Assembly: GCA_021307315.1 (NCBI GenBank)
Contig: JAJSPD010000170.1
Span: forward strand, 1-36,592
Source of the DNA: Bisporella sp. PMI_857
Taxonomy: Eukaryota; Ascomycota; Leotiomycetes; Helotiales; Helotiaceae
Direction: 5' to 3'
Length of the DNA: 36,592 bases
Under the pieces are notes generated by a model that was given only the letters and a program-made list of their open reading frames with translations, did not search any database and was not told where the DNA came from. Below, piece by piece: positions 1 to 9,948 of this stretch; position 1 is the first letter of the stretch, and each line of letters opens with the position of its first letter. A program made the translations under genes and the position numbers.

Positions 1-174
1 TCATTCACCACTTATGCTACTGCCCCCGCACCTCAGTGCATGTGAACAGATCGATTCATATCCACGTAAGATAGTGGGGGAAACCTATTTGTAGTGACGC
101 CAGACCCAATGGTGATTGTTGGTAATACCTCATCTAAGGATGTACTTGCAGCGGCAGCCTTAACCCAAAAGCCG

Positions 175-1005
175 TTAGGGTAACCTACTCAGTGGAAATG
201 GTATGCCAGGGTGATTTGTCTCCCACCGCTGACAACTTTCACAACGGCATCCCAATGTCCAAGTATGTTCCCGAAATGACTCGCGAGTGACTATCCTGCC
301 GATTCTCATCTCAGGGATGATTCGGTTCCAATTCGAACCCGCTTCTCTCGTCATCCGCTCTTTCATGACCTGTCGAACATGCTCCTTCACCAGCTTCCAC
401 GTTATAACAAGGGATGGATTTCCACATTTGCTCCTAATCTCCTCAGCCATATTTGGCTCCTCATCTTCCGGCGTTCGCTTCGCGCCGAGGAGCACCACAG
501 CACTTTCCATCTCAGGATGAGTGCCGTAAGATGAATCGTCTGTTAGATACAAGCGTTTTAGCTGACAGGCGTAATGGCATATTTCTACCAACCGGTCCAG
601 GTAGTCATCATGCCAGAAATGGTAGGCTACATAACGAACTTGATCAACCCCATTTCTGAACTCCTCGAGGAAGAATTGTAGAAGTTCTTTAGTGGAATGT
701 TCCGAAAACCAGAGCGTGTCTATAGCTGGGTTGAAGTAAACGAGGACTGGATTGTGAGGAGAGCCCCATCGTCTAAGATTTCGACGGAATTTTCCTATTA
801 CCTCATGACGAGACTCTCGGCAAGCTCCCAAAATACCTTTCAGATGACTTGTTGTGTTCTGGCATGCATCTGATCTGAAGTTCGGCGTAGTCCAAGTATG
901 CCAAATAAACCGAGCATCGACGACTTGAGGATTGGTTGCCGCTTGACACCATATTTGAAGGCGGATTTTAATGGGAAAGCGCCCGAAGTTTGGAAAGCTC
1001 GCCAT
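175..1005 (-). CDS. 2EXR-domain protein
   Basis: A 276-aa uninterrupted frame from an ATG at 1005-1003 to a TAA at 177-175. The N-terminus (residues 4-19) has the F-x-x-F-x-x-(L/F)-P-x-x-I-R-x-x-I-W pattern of the fungal 2EXR family, a domain common in large families of Pezizomycotina, especially Leotiomycetes. A second typical block, GILGACRESRHEV (about residues 57-69), follows, then a segment on height/altitude of residues rich in W, Y and H. The C-terminus contains a CRCESCQRW cluster that could bind metal, but this is only suggestive. No intron is needed and no lesion is visible. The biochemical role of 2EXR proteins is unknown; nothing here adds to it. The left neighbour is outside the window; on the right a 440-bp stretch without genes separates it from a repeat and a Mutator-like element. 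Alternative: a recently dead copy whose expression is lost, which sequence alone cannot show. Confidence 0.75.
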   Translation of the reverse strand: MASFPNFGRFPIKIRLQIWCQAATNPQVVDARFIWHTWTTPNFRSDACQNTTSHLKGILGACRESRHEVIGKFRRNLRRWGSPHNPVLVYFNPAIDTLWFSEHSTKELLQFFLEEFRNGVDQVRYVAYHFWHDDYLDRLVEICHYACQLKRLYLTDDSSYGTHPEMESAVVLLGAKRTPEDEEPNMAEEIRSKCGNPSLVITWKLVKEHVRQVMKERMTREAGSNWNRIIPEMRIGRIVTRESFREHTWTLGCRCESCQRWETNHPGIPFPLSRLP

Positions 1006-1443
1006 AATAACAGCCTCGAAACCTTCCAGGTTAGCACAAGAAAATATCAGACCGTGTGGACGAACTTACGCAAATGCTGCCGATTAGATCTGTCGCTTAT
1101 ATATTTGAAGAATCTCGAAAAGGCGGGGTGGGAATCGGAGAGCAAGAAATAGAATAATGGAGTGTGGGCAGATGAGGACATCATCCTTTTAATATTTTTC
1201 TGGTTGCATGGTTCAGTCGTCATGCTTTGAAAGGCTGTGTAAAATGACGAATGAGTCATACAGCCATTTCCTCGGCGAAATATGCTACACCATGGGCTGG
1301 AGAGGCAAACGGAGCGGCGAACTTCCAGTTCAAGTTAGTTAAACATGCGGACCATTTATCCTAGTATTAGTATCATTTTACCAACCTGTGTTATAGAAAT
1401 TCCCAGGATTCTGACAAGGTACGGCCTCAAAGTTATAAATACT
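1006..1443. other. intergenic stretch, no gene recognised
   Basis: Upstream region of the minus-strand 2EXR gene. Short open frames exist on both strands but none has recognisable protein character. Any promoter of the 2EXR gene would be here. Confidence 0.5.
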
Positions 1444-1658
1444 CAATGCGAGCGCACCTTCTAAGCCCCCTTTCACTAAGCTAATTAAATAAACCTAATG
1501 GAAGAGAAGAATAGGCAGCGATAATTCGTGAATTGCACCGTCCAGAATGGAATGGCACGGTCAATGGCATCAAGAATGATCCAATCGCACATTCACATTC
1601 GGTTGGGTTACTCAATAGGTGGAGCAAATTGGGAGCGTAATATGGGTGGATAAAGAAA
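1444..1658. repeat. dispersed repeat R, copy 1 (left flank of Mutator-like element 1)
   Basis: Closely similar to 29747-29829 plus 32439-32612, where the second copy is interrupted by a different Mutator-like element. Copy 1 lacks about 35 bp present in copy 2, removed between two CCTTCT direct repeats. The two copies read alike at the protein level in one frame (motif AHSHS-x-GLLNRWSKLGA), so R may derive from a coding sequence that I do not recognise. Copy 1 ends exactly where the Mutator-like element starts. Confidence 0.8.
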
Positions 1659-1704
1659 GGGCTTTACTATTTGGCCTTGAGCTTTTACTAGCGCGCCTTG
1701 GATT
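1659..1704 (+). repeat. left terminal inverted repeat of MULE 1
   Basis: Exact reverse complement of 4311-4356 over 46 bp. Confidence 0.95.
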
Positions 1705-1834
1705 TTTGCCGACACCGGCGAGACATTTGGTTTCCTCGTCAACCTTAATGTTTTTGGTGGGGATTAGAGGAATATTCATGTAACTCTTATGCTTTTCTAT
1801 TTGTATTCTTATTACTACAGTATCCACATTTATT

Positions 1835-4209
1835 ATGTCTCTTTCAACTTTTCGCAACAGTCCTTTAGGACCTTCGCCTATTGAAGGCATATATTCTTCT
1901 TTTGACTCCATTCATGCCTATATCAAGAACCTCGCTGTCGCCAACGGTTATAATGTCATCAAAAGAGATTCTCAACCTCCAGGGCCACATCCTAGAGTTG
2001 TGACCTTTGCTTGCAACAAAAGCAGGAGTTCTGGCAATCAACAGGATCCTAATCTTCACGATTCTAAGCGCCGAAAAGTCCAAGGTTCCAAAAGAGTCAA
2101 TTGTCCTTTCAAAGTCAAAGCTCGCCGTTATGAGGAGGGACAGTGGCAATTGGAGCTTGTTTGCGGAGATCATAATCATGGACCACATTTAGCTCCTACA
2201 GCTGATCCTGCTAACAGACTTGCAGCACAACCGCCGGAGGTCTTGAGAGAGATTGACAAACTGAGAAAAGGAGGCAATTCTCCTGCAGATATTCTATCTA
2301 CTCTACGAGTAGACAGGCCCGATATCTCACTTGTCCCTAGGGATATCTACAATTTGAATGCAAAGCAGCGGCTAGACGATTTGGCTGGAAAAACTCCAAT
2401 TCAGTGGCTTATGGATGTAAGTCCTATCTTTGAGAAAACTCTCCTTAAATTTACTAATAAACGTCTTAGAAATTACAAGAAGAAGGCTTCCGACCACGAT
2501 TTAACAAACATCCTACAACCAACCGTCTTGAACGCCTTTTTTTCCTCCATCCTAAAGCACTTGAACTCTACCAACAAAACCCACACATCCTCTTGCTCGA
2601 TGCTACCTACAAAACCAACAAGTTCAATATGCCATTGCTTAATATCTGTGCAGTGACTGGAAATAACTTGGTGATTCAGGTTGGACTAGTCTTTCTGTCA
2701 GGAGAGAAGAAGGCAGATTACAAATGGGCTATGGAGCAATTCAAGGAAGTAATGGCAAAGATGGAGATCGAGGAACCATATGCTATTGTCACAGACAGAG
2801 AACTGGCATTAATGGAGGTGCTTGATAAACTGTTTCAGCACTCCTATCACCTTCTTTGTCGTTGGCATGTTAACATGAATGTTCTAGCTAAATGCAAACA
2901 GCACTTCCCTGGGCCAATCAAAAGTAATAATGGGGAATATTCTCGGCATCCTGATTTCAAAGCATTTATCCAAGATTGGAACAGCCTTCTTCTTAGTACA
3001 ACTGAGGAGTCGTACGACAAGCAGCTCAAGGAATTCCGCGAAAAGCATCCAAAAGCAGCTACTTTTTATGTCGAGAGCACTTGGTTAATCTTTAAGGAAA
3101 AGCTAGTTCGATTTTGGGTTGATCAGCACCTCCATTTTGGATACCTTGTCACATCTCCTATTGAAGGCTGTCACGCAGGCCTAAAAAGATACCTGCGTCG
3201 TAGTACTGCAGGCCTAGATGGAGTCTTTACTAAACTACAGCACTTTTGGACAAACCAGCATGCAAAGATCAGAGACCTTACTGCTCAACAATTCCATTCT
3301 CTACGCTATAACCATAGAATTCCACTATTCTATGGTGTTATTAACTACGTCCATGGTTTTGCCTTGAACAAAATCCTCACAGAAGCTAGCAAATTGCCTG
3401 CTAACAACACACCTCCTCCCTATAGCTGCAGCTGTACTATTACACAGTCACACGGCCTCCCTTGTTTCCATAAGATCTGGGAAAGGCAGCAAAATGGCGG
3501 AACCCTGTTGCTTGAAGATATACATGCCCATTGGTTAGTTCACAAGCCTGCTCAGAATGGATTTGTTCAGTTTTCACCACTTCCTGATTCTTTAATCTTA
3601 GAACCTCTGAGAATCAAAGGCAAAGGGCGCCCTAAAGGTGCTTTAGGAAGTGTCTCTCGTGAGCCACAATGGAGTACCCGGCGCTATCCTTCAACCTTCG
3701 AATCGCCATCGAGCTCTGCACCTTCTGCATTGTGTTCTAATCGCGAACAATTAACTTCTCTTTATATTGTGCCAGGCTTGCCTCAACAGCTACCGAATCA
3801 ACAGCTGCCACATCGACCTTATCCGCGATCAAAGATACACGAGAATGGCCTTACAACAACTGAGCTTGGGTTGGTTAGAATGAAGGAAATTGGAGATATA
3901 TATGAGCCTGGCACACGGAGGGAGAGAGGCTATATGCGATCTATAAGCTCGATTTGGAACACAGATTTTATGGGTAGCGATGCTGATCTCTCTGGAGTTC
4001 TAATGGCAGATCTTGAGTCTGAAGATAGAGCCTCTTCTGTATCAAGTGCTTCTTTAATGACAAGTGGCGGCGACAGTGATGGTTATGGTGACGGCGACAG
4101 TAAGGAAGGGAGATATCCTGAAATTATTCTAGGGTACGAAATTGATACACAAGACGGCGAACACGAGACAGAGACACAGTGGGAGCGTTGGCAGAATAGA
4201 GTTAATTAG
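1835..4209 (+). CDS. MULE transposase with FAR1-like and SWIM zinc domains, two exons
   Basis: Exons 1835-2416 and 2470-4209, 773 aa. The 53-nt intron 2417-2469 has a GTAAGT donor, an ACTAATAA branch point and a TTAG acceptor, and joins ...WLMD to KLQEEGF... in phase 0. Domains: FAR1-type zinc-binding DNA-binding region about residues 55-118 (C60, C90, C110, then the HNH of GDHNHGP); MULE transposase core with catalytic D238 (LLLDATY), D303 (VTDRE) and E426 (SPIEGCHAGLKR), the usual DDE set; SWIM zinc finger C514-x-C516-x9-C526-x-H528; then a low-complexity C-terminal tail rich in S, D and G. It catalyses cut-and-paste transposition of the surrounding element in the nucleus. Start chosen at the first ATG, giving full N-terminal coverage. 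No in-frame stop or frameshift is seen, unlike the other transposases of the window. Confidence 0.92.
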
Positions 4210-4310
4210 TTATAATGCCAAATACATGATACAGACTCGATTCCTTGTACGAATTACTATTGGTGGCCGAGGCGCTTTGATGTCGTCCGACATCGTCGAT
4301 TTAAGTGGGG

Positions 4311-4356
4311 AATCCAAGGCGCGCTAGTAAAAGCTCAAGGCCAAATAGTAAAGCCC
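4311..4356 (-). repeat. right terminal inverted repeat of MULE 1
   Basis: Exact reverse complement of 1659-1704. Confidence 0.95.
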
Positions 4357-4613
4357 TAAAAAAATTTCTATATCAGAGCAATGCTAGCATGCGTCACTAA
4401 GCATGTGATGAATAGCCAGATATGATTCACTCACTCTCGATGACCTCCTTTGTTGGCGGGCGTCGAATCTCAACGCTAAGGATTTATCCAGGCCATAGGT
4501 AATTTTCCATCTGGTACTCGTAGTTGCTGCTTATCATTTTTGTCTCACCTCCTGCTAGAGATAGTGGCCATGAACCCCGAATAGTGAGCTGGATCGATGG
4601 GCGGGTTTGAGTT

Positions 4614-4845
4614 TCGAATCAGGAACTATAGTTTGCCACTTACTCCTTACGCGGCTCCTTAAAGGCTGAGTCGTTGTTATTTCGTAAATGACTTACGTAC
4701 TGTTAAGGGCTGAGTCGTTATCATTCGTAATGACTTACGCACTCCTCTTGTATATAAGAGGAGCTTGCTTCCTGTATCTAGAAAACTTCAGAGATCAATC
4801 AATCGTTCATTGCATTACTTTGTGAACTTCCTGAATCGATATTGA
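4614..4845 (+). repeat. 5' part of an LTR (family L1), broken
   Basis: Closely matches the first ~190 bp of the solo LTR at 12570-12845, from CGAATCAGGAACTATAGTTT through the TATATAAGAGGAGC promoter-like box to CTGAAT(C/T)GATAT. It carries an extra partly duplicated GGCTGAGTCGTT segment. Similarity stops abruptly near 4845; the missing 3' part of the same LTR type lies inverted at 5148-5235. Confidence 0.75.
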
Positions 4846-5147
4846 GGATGAAAGACATCTTTTGATAATAGTGGATAATGATCAAATCATAAATTGTAAT
4901 ACAGGCGTCTTCGATGTGTTGTCGGGCATCATATAGATGATAGCGGAATTATTGACGACTTAGATTCTTGTTCATGATCACCCCAAAGCGTAGTTAGCGT
5001 TCCTTAAATGCTCGGTTATCCGATCTACAAGTGCAATCGGCTTCAAATTGAGCAGAACTGTTCTCTAACTATACGTCACTACGTAACTCAGAGAAGCACT
5101 TCCAAGCAAGTACCTCTTCAAGGTGTTTTTTCTTTAAGAGGTGTTTG
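4846..5147. other. stretch between the two LTR halves, no gene recognised
   Basis: About 300 bp of AT-rich sequence without a convincing frame. It lies between two oppositely oriented halves of one LTR type, so it may be part of an inverted segment. Confidence 0.4.
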
Positions 5148-5235
5148 TCGGGATACCTATCACGTAGCAAAGGCGTAGTAGTTGTAACTACGCTCTTGCT
5201 GGTGTGATTCTGGTATTCCTTGTTATTCATTCTAA
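5148..5235 (-). repeat. 3' part of an L1 LTR, inverted
   Basis: Reverse complement of roughly the last 85 bp of the solo LTR at 12570-12845, ending at the LTR terminus (TGTCGGGATACC here against GGTATTCCGACA there). The break is at AGAATGAATAAC, exactly the point where the 4614-4845 half stops. Confidence 0.75.
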
Positions 5236-5696
5236 GCTAAGGTATCGCACAACTTCGTGTTCACGTGATTCTATTTTACATGCATTCCAACACATATTGA
5301 TTCTCCATTAATTCCATGGTCTACTTAGCATGAGCGTATAGTTGTACACAGAATGTGATGGGATATTTACTTATATTTTGCCCGGTATACAATTTAGAAT
5401 ACAGCTTATGGTTGAAGGAAAGCATTTGCAAAAAGGCACACGCTCATGATATTTGATTTTAGCAGGAGATTCTGCATACCTCTCCGTACGCTCATGAAAC
5501 TCCCTTGAGAGAAGATGGCCATAATTCCTAAGGGAATGAGCCATGTGCTATACCTATGGTTGCCGGTACAGGTATATCGACTTTCCGAGCTCAAATTAAA
5601 TGCCTAACTAATGGTCAGAAATGTTATTGAGTATAAATCCTTCAATAAACCTAATCTGAACGGAGCTACTCTGAAAATACTTTATCCCAGACCATC
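5236..5696. other. intergenic stretch, no gene recognised
   Basis: Downstream of the CenH3 gene on the minus strand. No convincing frame or repeat was found apart from what would be the 3' untranslated region. Confidence 0.4.
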
Positions 5697-6328
5697 CTAT
5701 ACACCTCTAATTCGTCTCGCGAGCTGAATATCCTTCTGCGTAATAGTAACACGCTTCGCATGAATAGCACATAAATTAGTATCTTCGAACAAATGGACTA
5801 AGAATGCCTCGGCGGATTCCTGAAGTGCCATGATAGCTTGTGATTGCCAGCGCATTCCCCCTCCTGGTGGCCGGAACCCAAGAGCAATTTCACGAACCTA
5901 GGGACAGTATCAGTCATGATCGCAGATAAATGCGAAGGTGGCGCTTTCAGCCTACCAGATGAGCAAATGGTAATTTTCGAAGAAGCAGGTCTGTACTTTG
6001 TTGATACTGCTTAATCTCCTTCATGGCGAGAGTTCCAGGTCTGTAGCGACGACTTTTTCGGCCAGATAAAGGGCCGATAGCTGTATATTGTTAGCAATTC
6101 CAATATATTTCATTCGTATCGAAACACATCTGCGATCGAACCATTACCAAGAACAGGTCCGCTGCCAGTACTTTTCCCTTTTGCCATCTTTACAGGTTGC
6201 CCAGCTGCAGGCCCTCCTTTTGCCTTCACGGTGCCCGCCGTAGACTGCCCTCTCTTCGTTGCTGACCCTGGCACTAACTTCCTCTGAGATATAGACGGCA
6301 TTAGGTATTTCGAGCGTTGTAAGAACAT
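5697..6328 (-). CDS. cenH3: centromeric histone H3 variant (CENP-A / CenH3), three exons
   Basis: Exons 6328-6148, 6080-5956 and 5897-5697; 168 aa. Intron 1 (6081-6147, 67 nt) has donor GTAATG, branch TGCTAAC, acceptor ACAG; intron 2 (5898-5955, 58 nt) has GTAGGC, CTGAT and CTAG. Residues 1-66 form a basic, S/T/G/P-rich tail unlike canonical H3; residues 68-168 are the histone fold, with [16 protein letters not shown] (72-87), [14 protein letters not shown] (95-108) and [15 protein letters not shown] (139-153). Loop 1 ([11 protein letters not shown], 110-120) is about three residues longer than in canonical H3, and W119 replaces F; these, plus [10 protein letters not shown], are CENP-A targeting-domain hallmarks. 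It replaces H3 in centromeric nucleosomes and seeds the kinetochore. The last codon is followed by TAG GAT GGT CTG GGA TAA, so an ancestral TGG has probably become TAG, removing five residues. The ATG at 6301 (codon 10) is an alternative start. It could be the only genomic copy or a duplicate. Confidence 0.9.
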
Positions 6329-6988
6329 GCGAGGGGCTGGGTGGTTTAGAGTGAAGGGATGGATTTGTGGTAAGTTATACTCCTCTGAAGAATTTGAAAG
6401 CTAAGGTACCCATGCTAATTGGAAGCTGGCCCCACGCACGAATATAATACTCAGGCATCTTGCTTGCGTAATCGCCAATGCACTAGCCACATAATTCTAC
6501 GACCTTTGGGTGAGAGGTCGTGTAGCGTACCGTGTAAGATGAAATGGCAACATCTTAACTTTGGCTTTAGATAAATAGACAATTGAATGAAGACAAATAT
6601 AGTCATATATTAATATAGGTGTATAGGGTAATAACCAATTGAGTGCTAAGGATCCTCTTGAGGGGGAATATGGGAGTCTAGCTGCTTATTTATACCTCTC
6701 TTTATGATACTTGTAATTCCAAAAACAGTGGTAACATGCCATAGAAGCTTTGTAAGGTAGTTCACCACAGCCTCACCCACGGTTTTCTGACATGGAAGTC
6801 GTGAGAAGCTCTCGCTGAGTTGTTGCGTGCATCGAGTGAGCTTTCAGGGCCGTCCAATCCACATTTGAATAGTTCTAGAAAATGACTGGGCACCGTCCTA
6901 TAAGCCTATAATCCTCAACATCCCTATCCAACGCTTCTATAGGGCCCCTCGCTCATAATTTAATTTCGTAAGTACCTCAGAACGACCA
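6329..6988. other. intergenic stretch, probable CenH3 promoter side
   Basis: 660 bp between the CenH3 start and an unrecognised coding fragment. No frame with protein character and no repeat recognised. Confidence 0.4.
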
Positions 6989-7498
6989 AAGTTTTGTCAT
7001 TTACCTCCTTGCATTTGAGGATAACTAGAGACTGAGACTTCTCCAGCGGACCAACCTGTGCTAGCAAACAGTTCTAGCAATTTTGGAACTTGAGGTTTCA
7101 TGGAGCAATCACAGAAGGACATATCTTCTCGGCCCACAGCACCACATCGCTTGGTAAGGCTATCTACGGAATAAAGTTCTGCAGGGTAGGTCAGGAGCTG
7201 TTGGATCGAAGCCGCGCGTTGGGGTGCGACAGATGCCAGCTTCGAAAATGATCCAAACAATCGCTCGGGAAGCTTAACGGAATGCTCATAGCCATCACTG
7301 CCGCGGAGTGCTGTAATATAGAACGCTGAACGTTGAAGCTTAGAGACCGATAGCCCATAACCAAGGATAAGGGATTAGGTTCTTCGAATCAGTCTCGATC
7401 GATGGTTGTATCTTACATTCTATAAGCTTGGAAAGTCTCTTCATTTAAAGTTGCCGACAGCTCGTCATGCATCCTTTCAATATCCTCCTTTTGTTTCC
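6989..7498 (-). pseudogene. unrecognised coding fragment(s)
   Basis: Reading leftward, two blocks have clear protein character. The first, about 7498-7418, reads as a charged helix (KQKEDIERMHDELSATLNEE). The second runs from about 7375 to a stop near 6997 and includes KLQRSAFYITALRGSDGYEH, SVKLPERLFGSFSKLASVAP, and a CDCSMKPQVPKLLELF block. A GTAAGA donor near 7416 and a CTAAG acceptor near 7339 could bound an intron, but the phases of the two blocks do not agree, so a frameshift or another splice site is needed. I do not recognise the family. The sequence begins where a Tc1-like transposase fragment ends, so the gene is probably truncated there. Confidence 0.4.
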
Positions 7499-7499
7499 A

Positions 7500-7787
7500 T
7501 CACGAAAACTTACGATAGAGAAAGTCTGACATTTCGCATCGATAAAGATAGGGCTGTTCAATTAGTTTATCACAGAGGGCTCCTTGCATAGGAGATATAA
7601 TACAGCTACGACGGCCGACGCGGTTTTCTCTTGGGGTGGGCATTTCGAACTGCTGTCTCTTTAGACGGATTCTCTGGACAGCGCGCACGCTGCACGAAGC
7701 TTCTGAAGCTATTAGCTTGGTCTCACACCGTTCTTTTAGCAGACTTTTGATCAAAATATGCTGTGCGGCATCCAGTTGCGGTGCCAT
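7500..7787 (-). pseudogene. Tc1/mariner-like transposase, N-terminal fragment
   Basis: From the Met at 7787 (MAPQLDAAQHILIKSLLKER) about 95 residues read as the DNA-binding half of a fungal Tc1/IS630-type transposase: a first helix-turn-helix with ASCSVRAVQRIRLKRQ, then PTPRENRVGRRS (an AT-hook-like GRR box), then LIEQPYLYRCEMSDFLYRKF. The frame ends within the second helix-turn-helix; the DDE catalytic domain is absent on either strand nearby. The open frame extends to 7859 with non-conserved residues. No terminal repeats were found for it. Confidence 0.75.
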
Positions 7788-8105
7788 GGTCGTGGATGAT
7801 GCGAAAGCGGCTGACTTGGTTGGAAGAGGGGAAGGAATGAAGAATGGGAGGTCAGCCAAATCGTTGAAAGCTGGGGGACCGCGTGGGCAAGAATTGGCTC
7901 CGCTCTGTGATGACCATCAGTGGTACTTTGGAGTACAACAACCGGGCAGGTGGTGCACAGCCACAGGTGTCCGAAAATGGACCTCGCTAAAAATAATTAT
8001 CTAAAAATTTAGCGACGCCCAGTTCGCCTTCAACTGTAGTTACAGAACTAATATAGTTATAACTCTCTTTTGTCTGACTATTCTAGGAGCATGTCGTCAT
8101 AAGCA

Positions 8106-9189
8106 TGAACACAACTAACACCAAAGACATTGAAATTGAAAATGCTTGGGGAAAAACGTTATCAATTTTTGTCTCAAACATGAAGATGCCGAAATATGTT
8201 CTGCAGCATTCGATGGGTCAGTCTACCTGTTATATTCCTCGTGATTAACTTTGCTAATTTTCTAAGAAGGTTGTACATATCTCTCGTTTCTGTTTCACTT
8301 CTCGAGTCAGATTTAAAGCAATACTGCACGATCCTAGATCGGGGTCTCAAGGTCCATTGCTATTTCGAGCTCTTTTCAACTCGTTCACTCGAGGTTCGGC
8401 ACCATGTTTATACAGAACAACGGGGACTTGTTTGCGGTGGCTCTGATGGCAGTATCGCCATCACCAAGTTCCAAGATTGGGAACCACAGCAATCGAGAAC
8501 GATTGGACGGATGAATGGTGGCGAGGTTAGTGCCTTAACCACAAGAGGCGACCTTATTGCTGCCGCATCTACTAGTGGAGAAGTTGCGTTATGGAACTAC
8601 GAAGGCTTAAAGATAGCTACGGTCGAAGTTAAGGGCAGCTCTATTCGCGATTTAAGCATCCGAGATACGAATCTACTAGTCGTATCTAACGGTGATGCTT
8701 ACGAATTCAACTTACCAATGCCGACTAATGCAAATACCATACCTAGCGTTTTAAAACTAAAGAAGGGGGCTCACCATAACTTGGACAAGCAACCTGGGCT
8801 GCTTATGATCCAGAGGGGAAAATATTCTGCTCGAGCGAAAAACAGATGTTGGCAATCATACTTTGCAGCGTTTCAGACCGGTCTTACCACTATCATCAAA
8901 GGATTATGATATTTATATTTTGTCTTATAGAGAAAAGAGGGAAGGTTTCGGTCAGCAAAACATTGTAATCGAGAGATTCGATTCAGGCAAGACGAGCATA
9001 GTTCGTGAATTCCAAGTTGATTATATTCCGATCAAGTCGCTGTGGTGCGATAGGGAGAGGTTATATTGGATATATCGCTTCGGTAGTAGAATCAGGATGG
9101 TGAACCTCACAGATGGACTTAATTTCGAAACTAATAGTACTGTCCAACTAGCAGAATGCTTCTCACTAACATATCCAAACAATAGATAG
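8106..9189 (+). pseudogene. beta-propeller (WD40-like) gene, decayed paralogue of 23200-24256
   Basis: Begins with an ATG at 8106 (MNTTNTKDIEIENAW), parallel to MDSRTQNERLENAW of the intact paralogue. Similarity then runs through AAFDGSVYLL, ILDRGLKVH, VYTEQRGLVCGGSDGSIAIT, the WD-type blade SALTTRGDLIAAASTSGEVA-LW, RFRPVLPLSS and SLWCDRERLYWI to VQLAECFSLTY at the end. The coding sense jumps frame at least three times: near 8185 (before AAFDG), near 8790 (before TWAAYDPEG) and near 8845 (before LQRFRPVLP). The intron of the paralogue at the FDG site is absent here. Function unknown; WD-like propellers are usually protein-interaction platforms. The lesions are indels rather than only point mutations, so this copy is a pseudogene. 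Confidence 0.75.
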
Positions 9190-9549
9190 ATATATTGACC
9201 CAGCTAGAGCTAGCGTTATAGAGCAATAGAATTTTTTTTTACTACACCTCCACCATCGAGCTCTTATTACTCCTGATACTTATAAAAGGGTTTAACCCGA
9301 GCTTTATGACCTTGCTAGTATGCTAGAAATCATTGTTAGGCTTGTGGCTGCTGTAGCTCGCAAAATCATACAGATTTGCTACGCGGGTTAGTCCCAAATA
9401 CCACCGGCTTCGTGGTTAGGCGCCACGGGTGCTCTGGATGTCCCACGCCAGTTCCAAGCCCCGATTAAGCGGGCGATATGAGGAGCTCTAGCCAAACGTG
9501 GCGTATCTCGTTTGAGTAGATCCGGCAGCGCGATCCTCTCACGGCTGAC

Positions 9550-9741
9550 TGTCACGGCCCTGGCCATAGCTCGCTTAGACTGGCCCTTGGCCAGTCTCCT
9601 GTATATAAAGCGCTGCTTTCCTTCCCTTCTTCTATCTGTAGCTTGTTCTCTTCGTTATAACAATTGGTAGTCGTTCATACCTTTGAGTCCTTCTCCCTGA
9701 GATCTATGGATCGAGATCCCTATTCGCCTTGAGTTGTTACA
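9550..9741 (+). mobile_element. solo LTR (family L2), 192 bp, with 5-bp target duplication CTGAC
   Basis: Starts TGTCACGGCC and ends GAGTTGTTACA, that is TG...CA termini, flanked by CTGAC at 9545-9549 and 9742-9746. A TATATAAAG promoter-like box lies at about 9601-9609. No internal retrotransposon sequence remains, as expected after LTR-LTR recombination. Confidence 0.85.
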
Positions 9742-9948
9742 CTGACTATCTGTCATTTATGGCTTAGATTCCAAAGACATTCCGCAGTCTCTGCTTCCGG
9801 CCGATATGTACCGGAAAAAGGAGACAGATGTATTGAATTGAAGAACCCTGATTTATCTAAAAGAGGAGGAGAAAGTGTTATATACGCATTGTAACGTACA
9901 TCACAAGCGAATGATACACGCAAACACGCTAACGCGACTATTCGACTA

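Larger units (their letters stand above)
1659..4356 (+). mobile_element. Mutator-like (MULE) DNA transposon 1, complete
   Basis: 2698-bp element bounded by 46-bp perfect terminal inverted repeats at 1659-1704 and 4311-4356 (outer ends GGGCTTTACTATTTGGCCTT). The flanks TAAAGAAA (1651-1658) and TAAAAAAA (4357-4364) look like an 8-bp target duplication with one mismatch. The homologous site in repeat R copy 2 (32605-32612) reads TAAAGAAA without any insertion, which fixes the left boundary. The element carries one gene, a spliced MULE transposase with all expected catalytic residues. Perfect TIRs and an intact gene suggest a recent, potentially autonomous insertion that escaped the mutation seen in neighbouring elements. 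Confidence 0.92.

Noticed and set aside
1865..2188. 107-codon minus-strand frame
   Set aside because: Shadow of the first MULE 1 exon.
2417..2469. Apparent frameshift in the MULE 1 transposase
   Set aside because: The interval has a complete donor, branch point and acceptor and joins the frames in phase, so it is an intron.
7636..8004. 122-codon plus-strand frame
   Set aside because: It lies antisense to the Tc1-like transposase fragment, whose residues match a known family.
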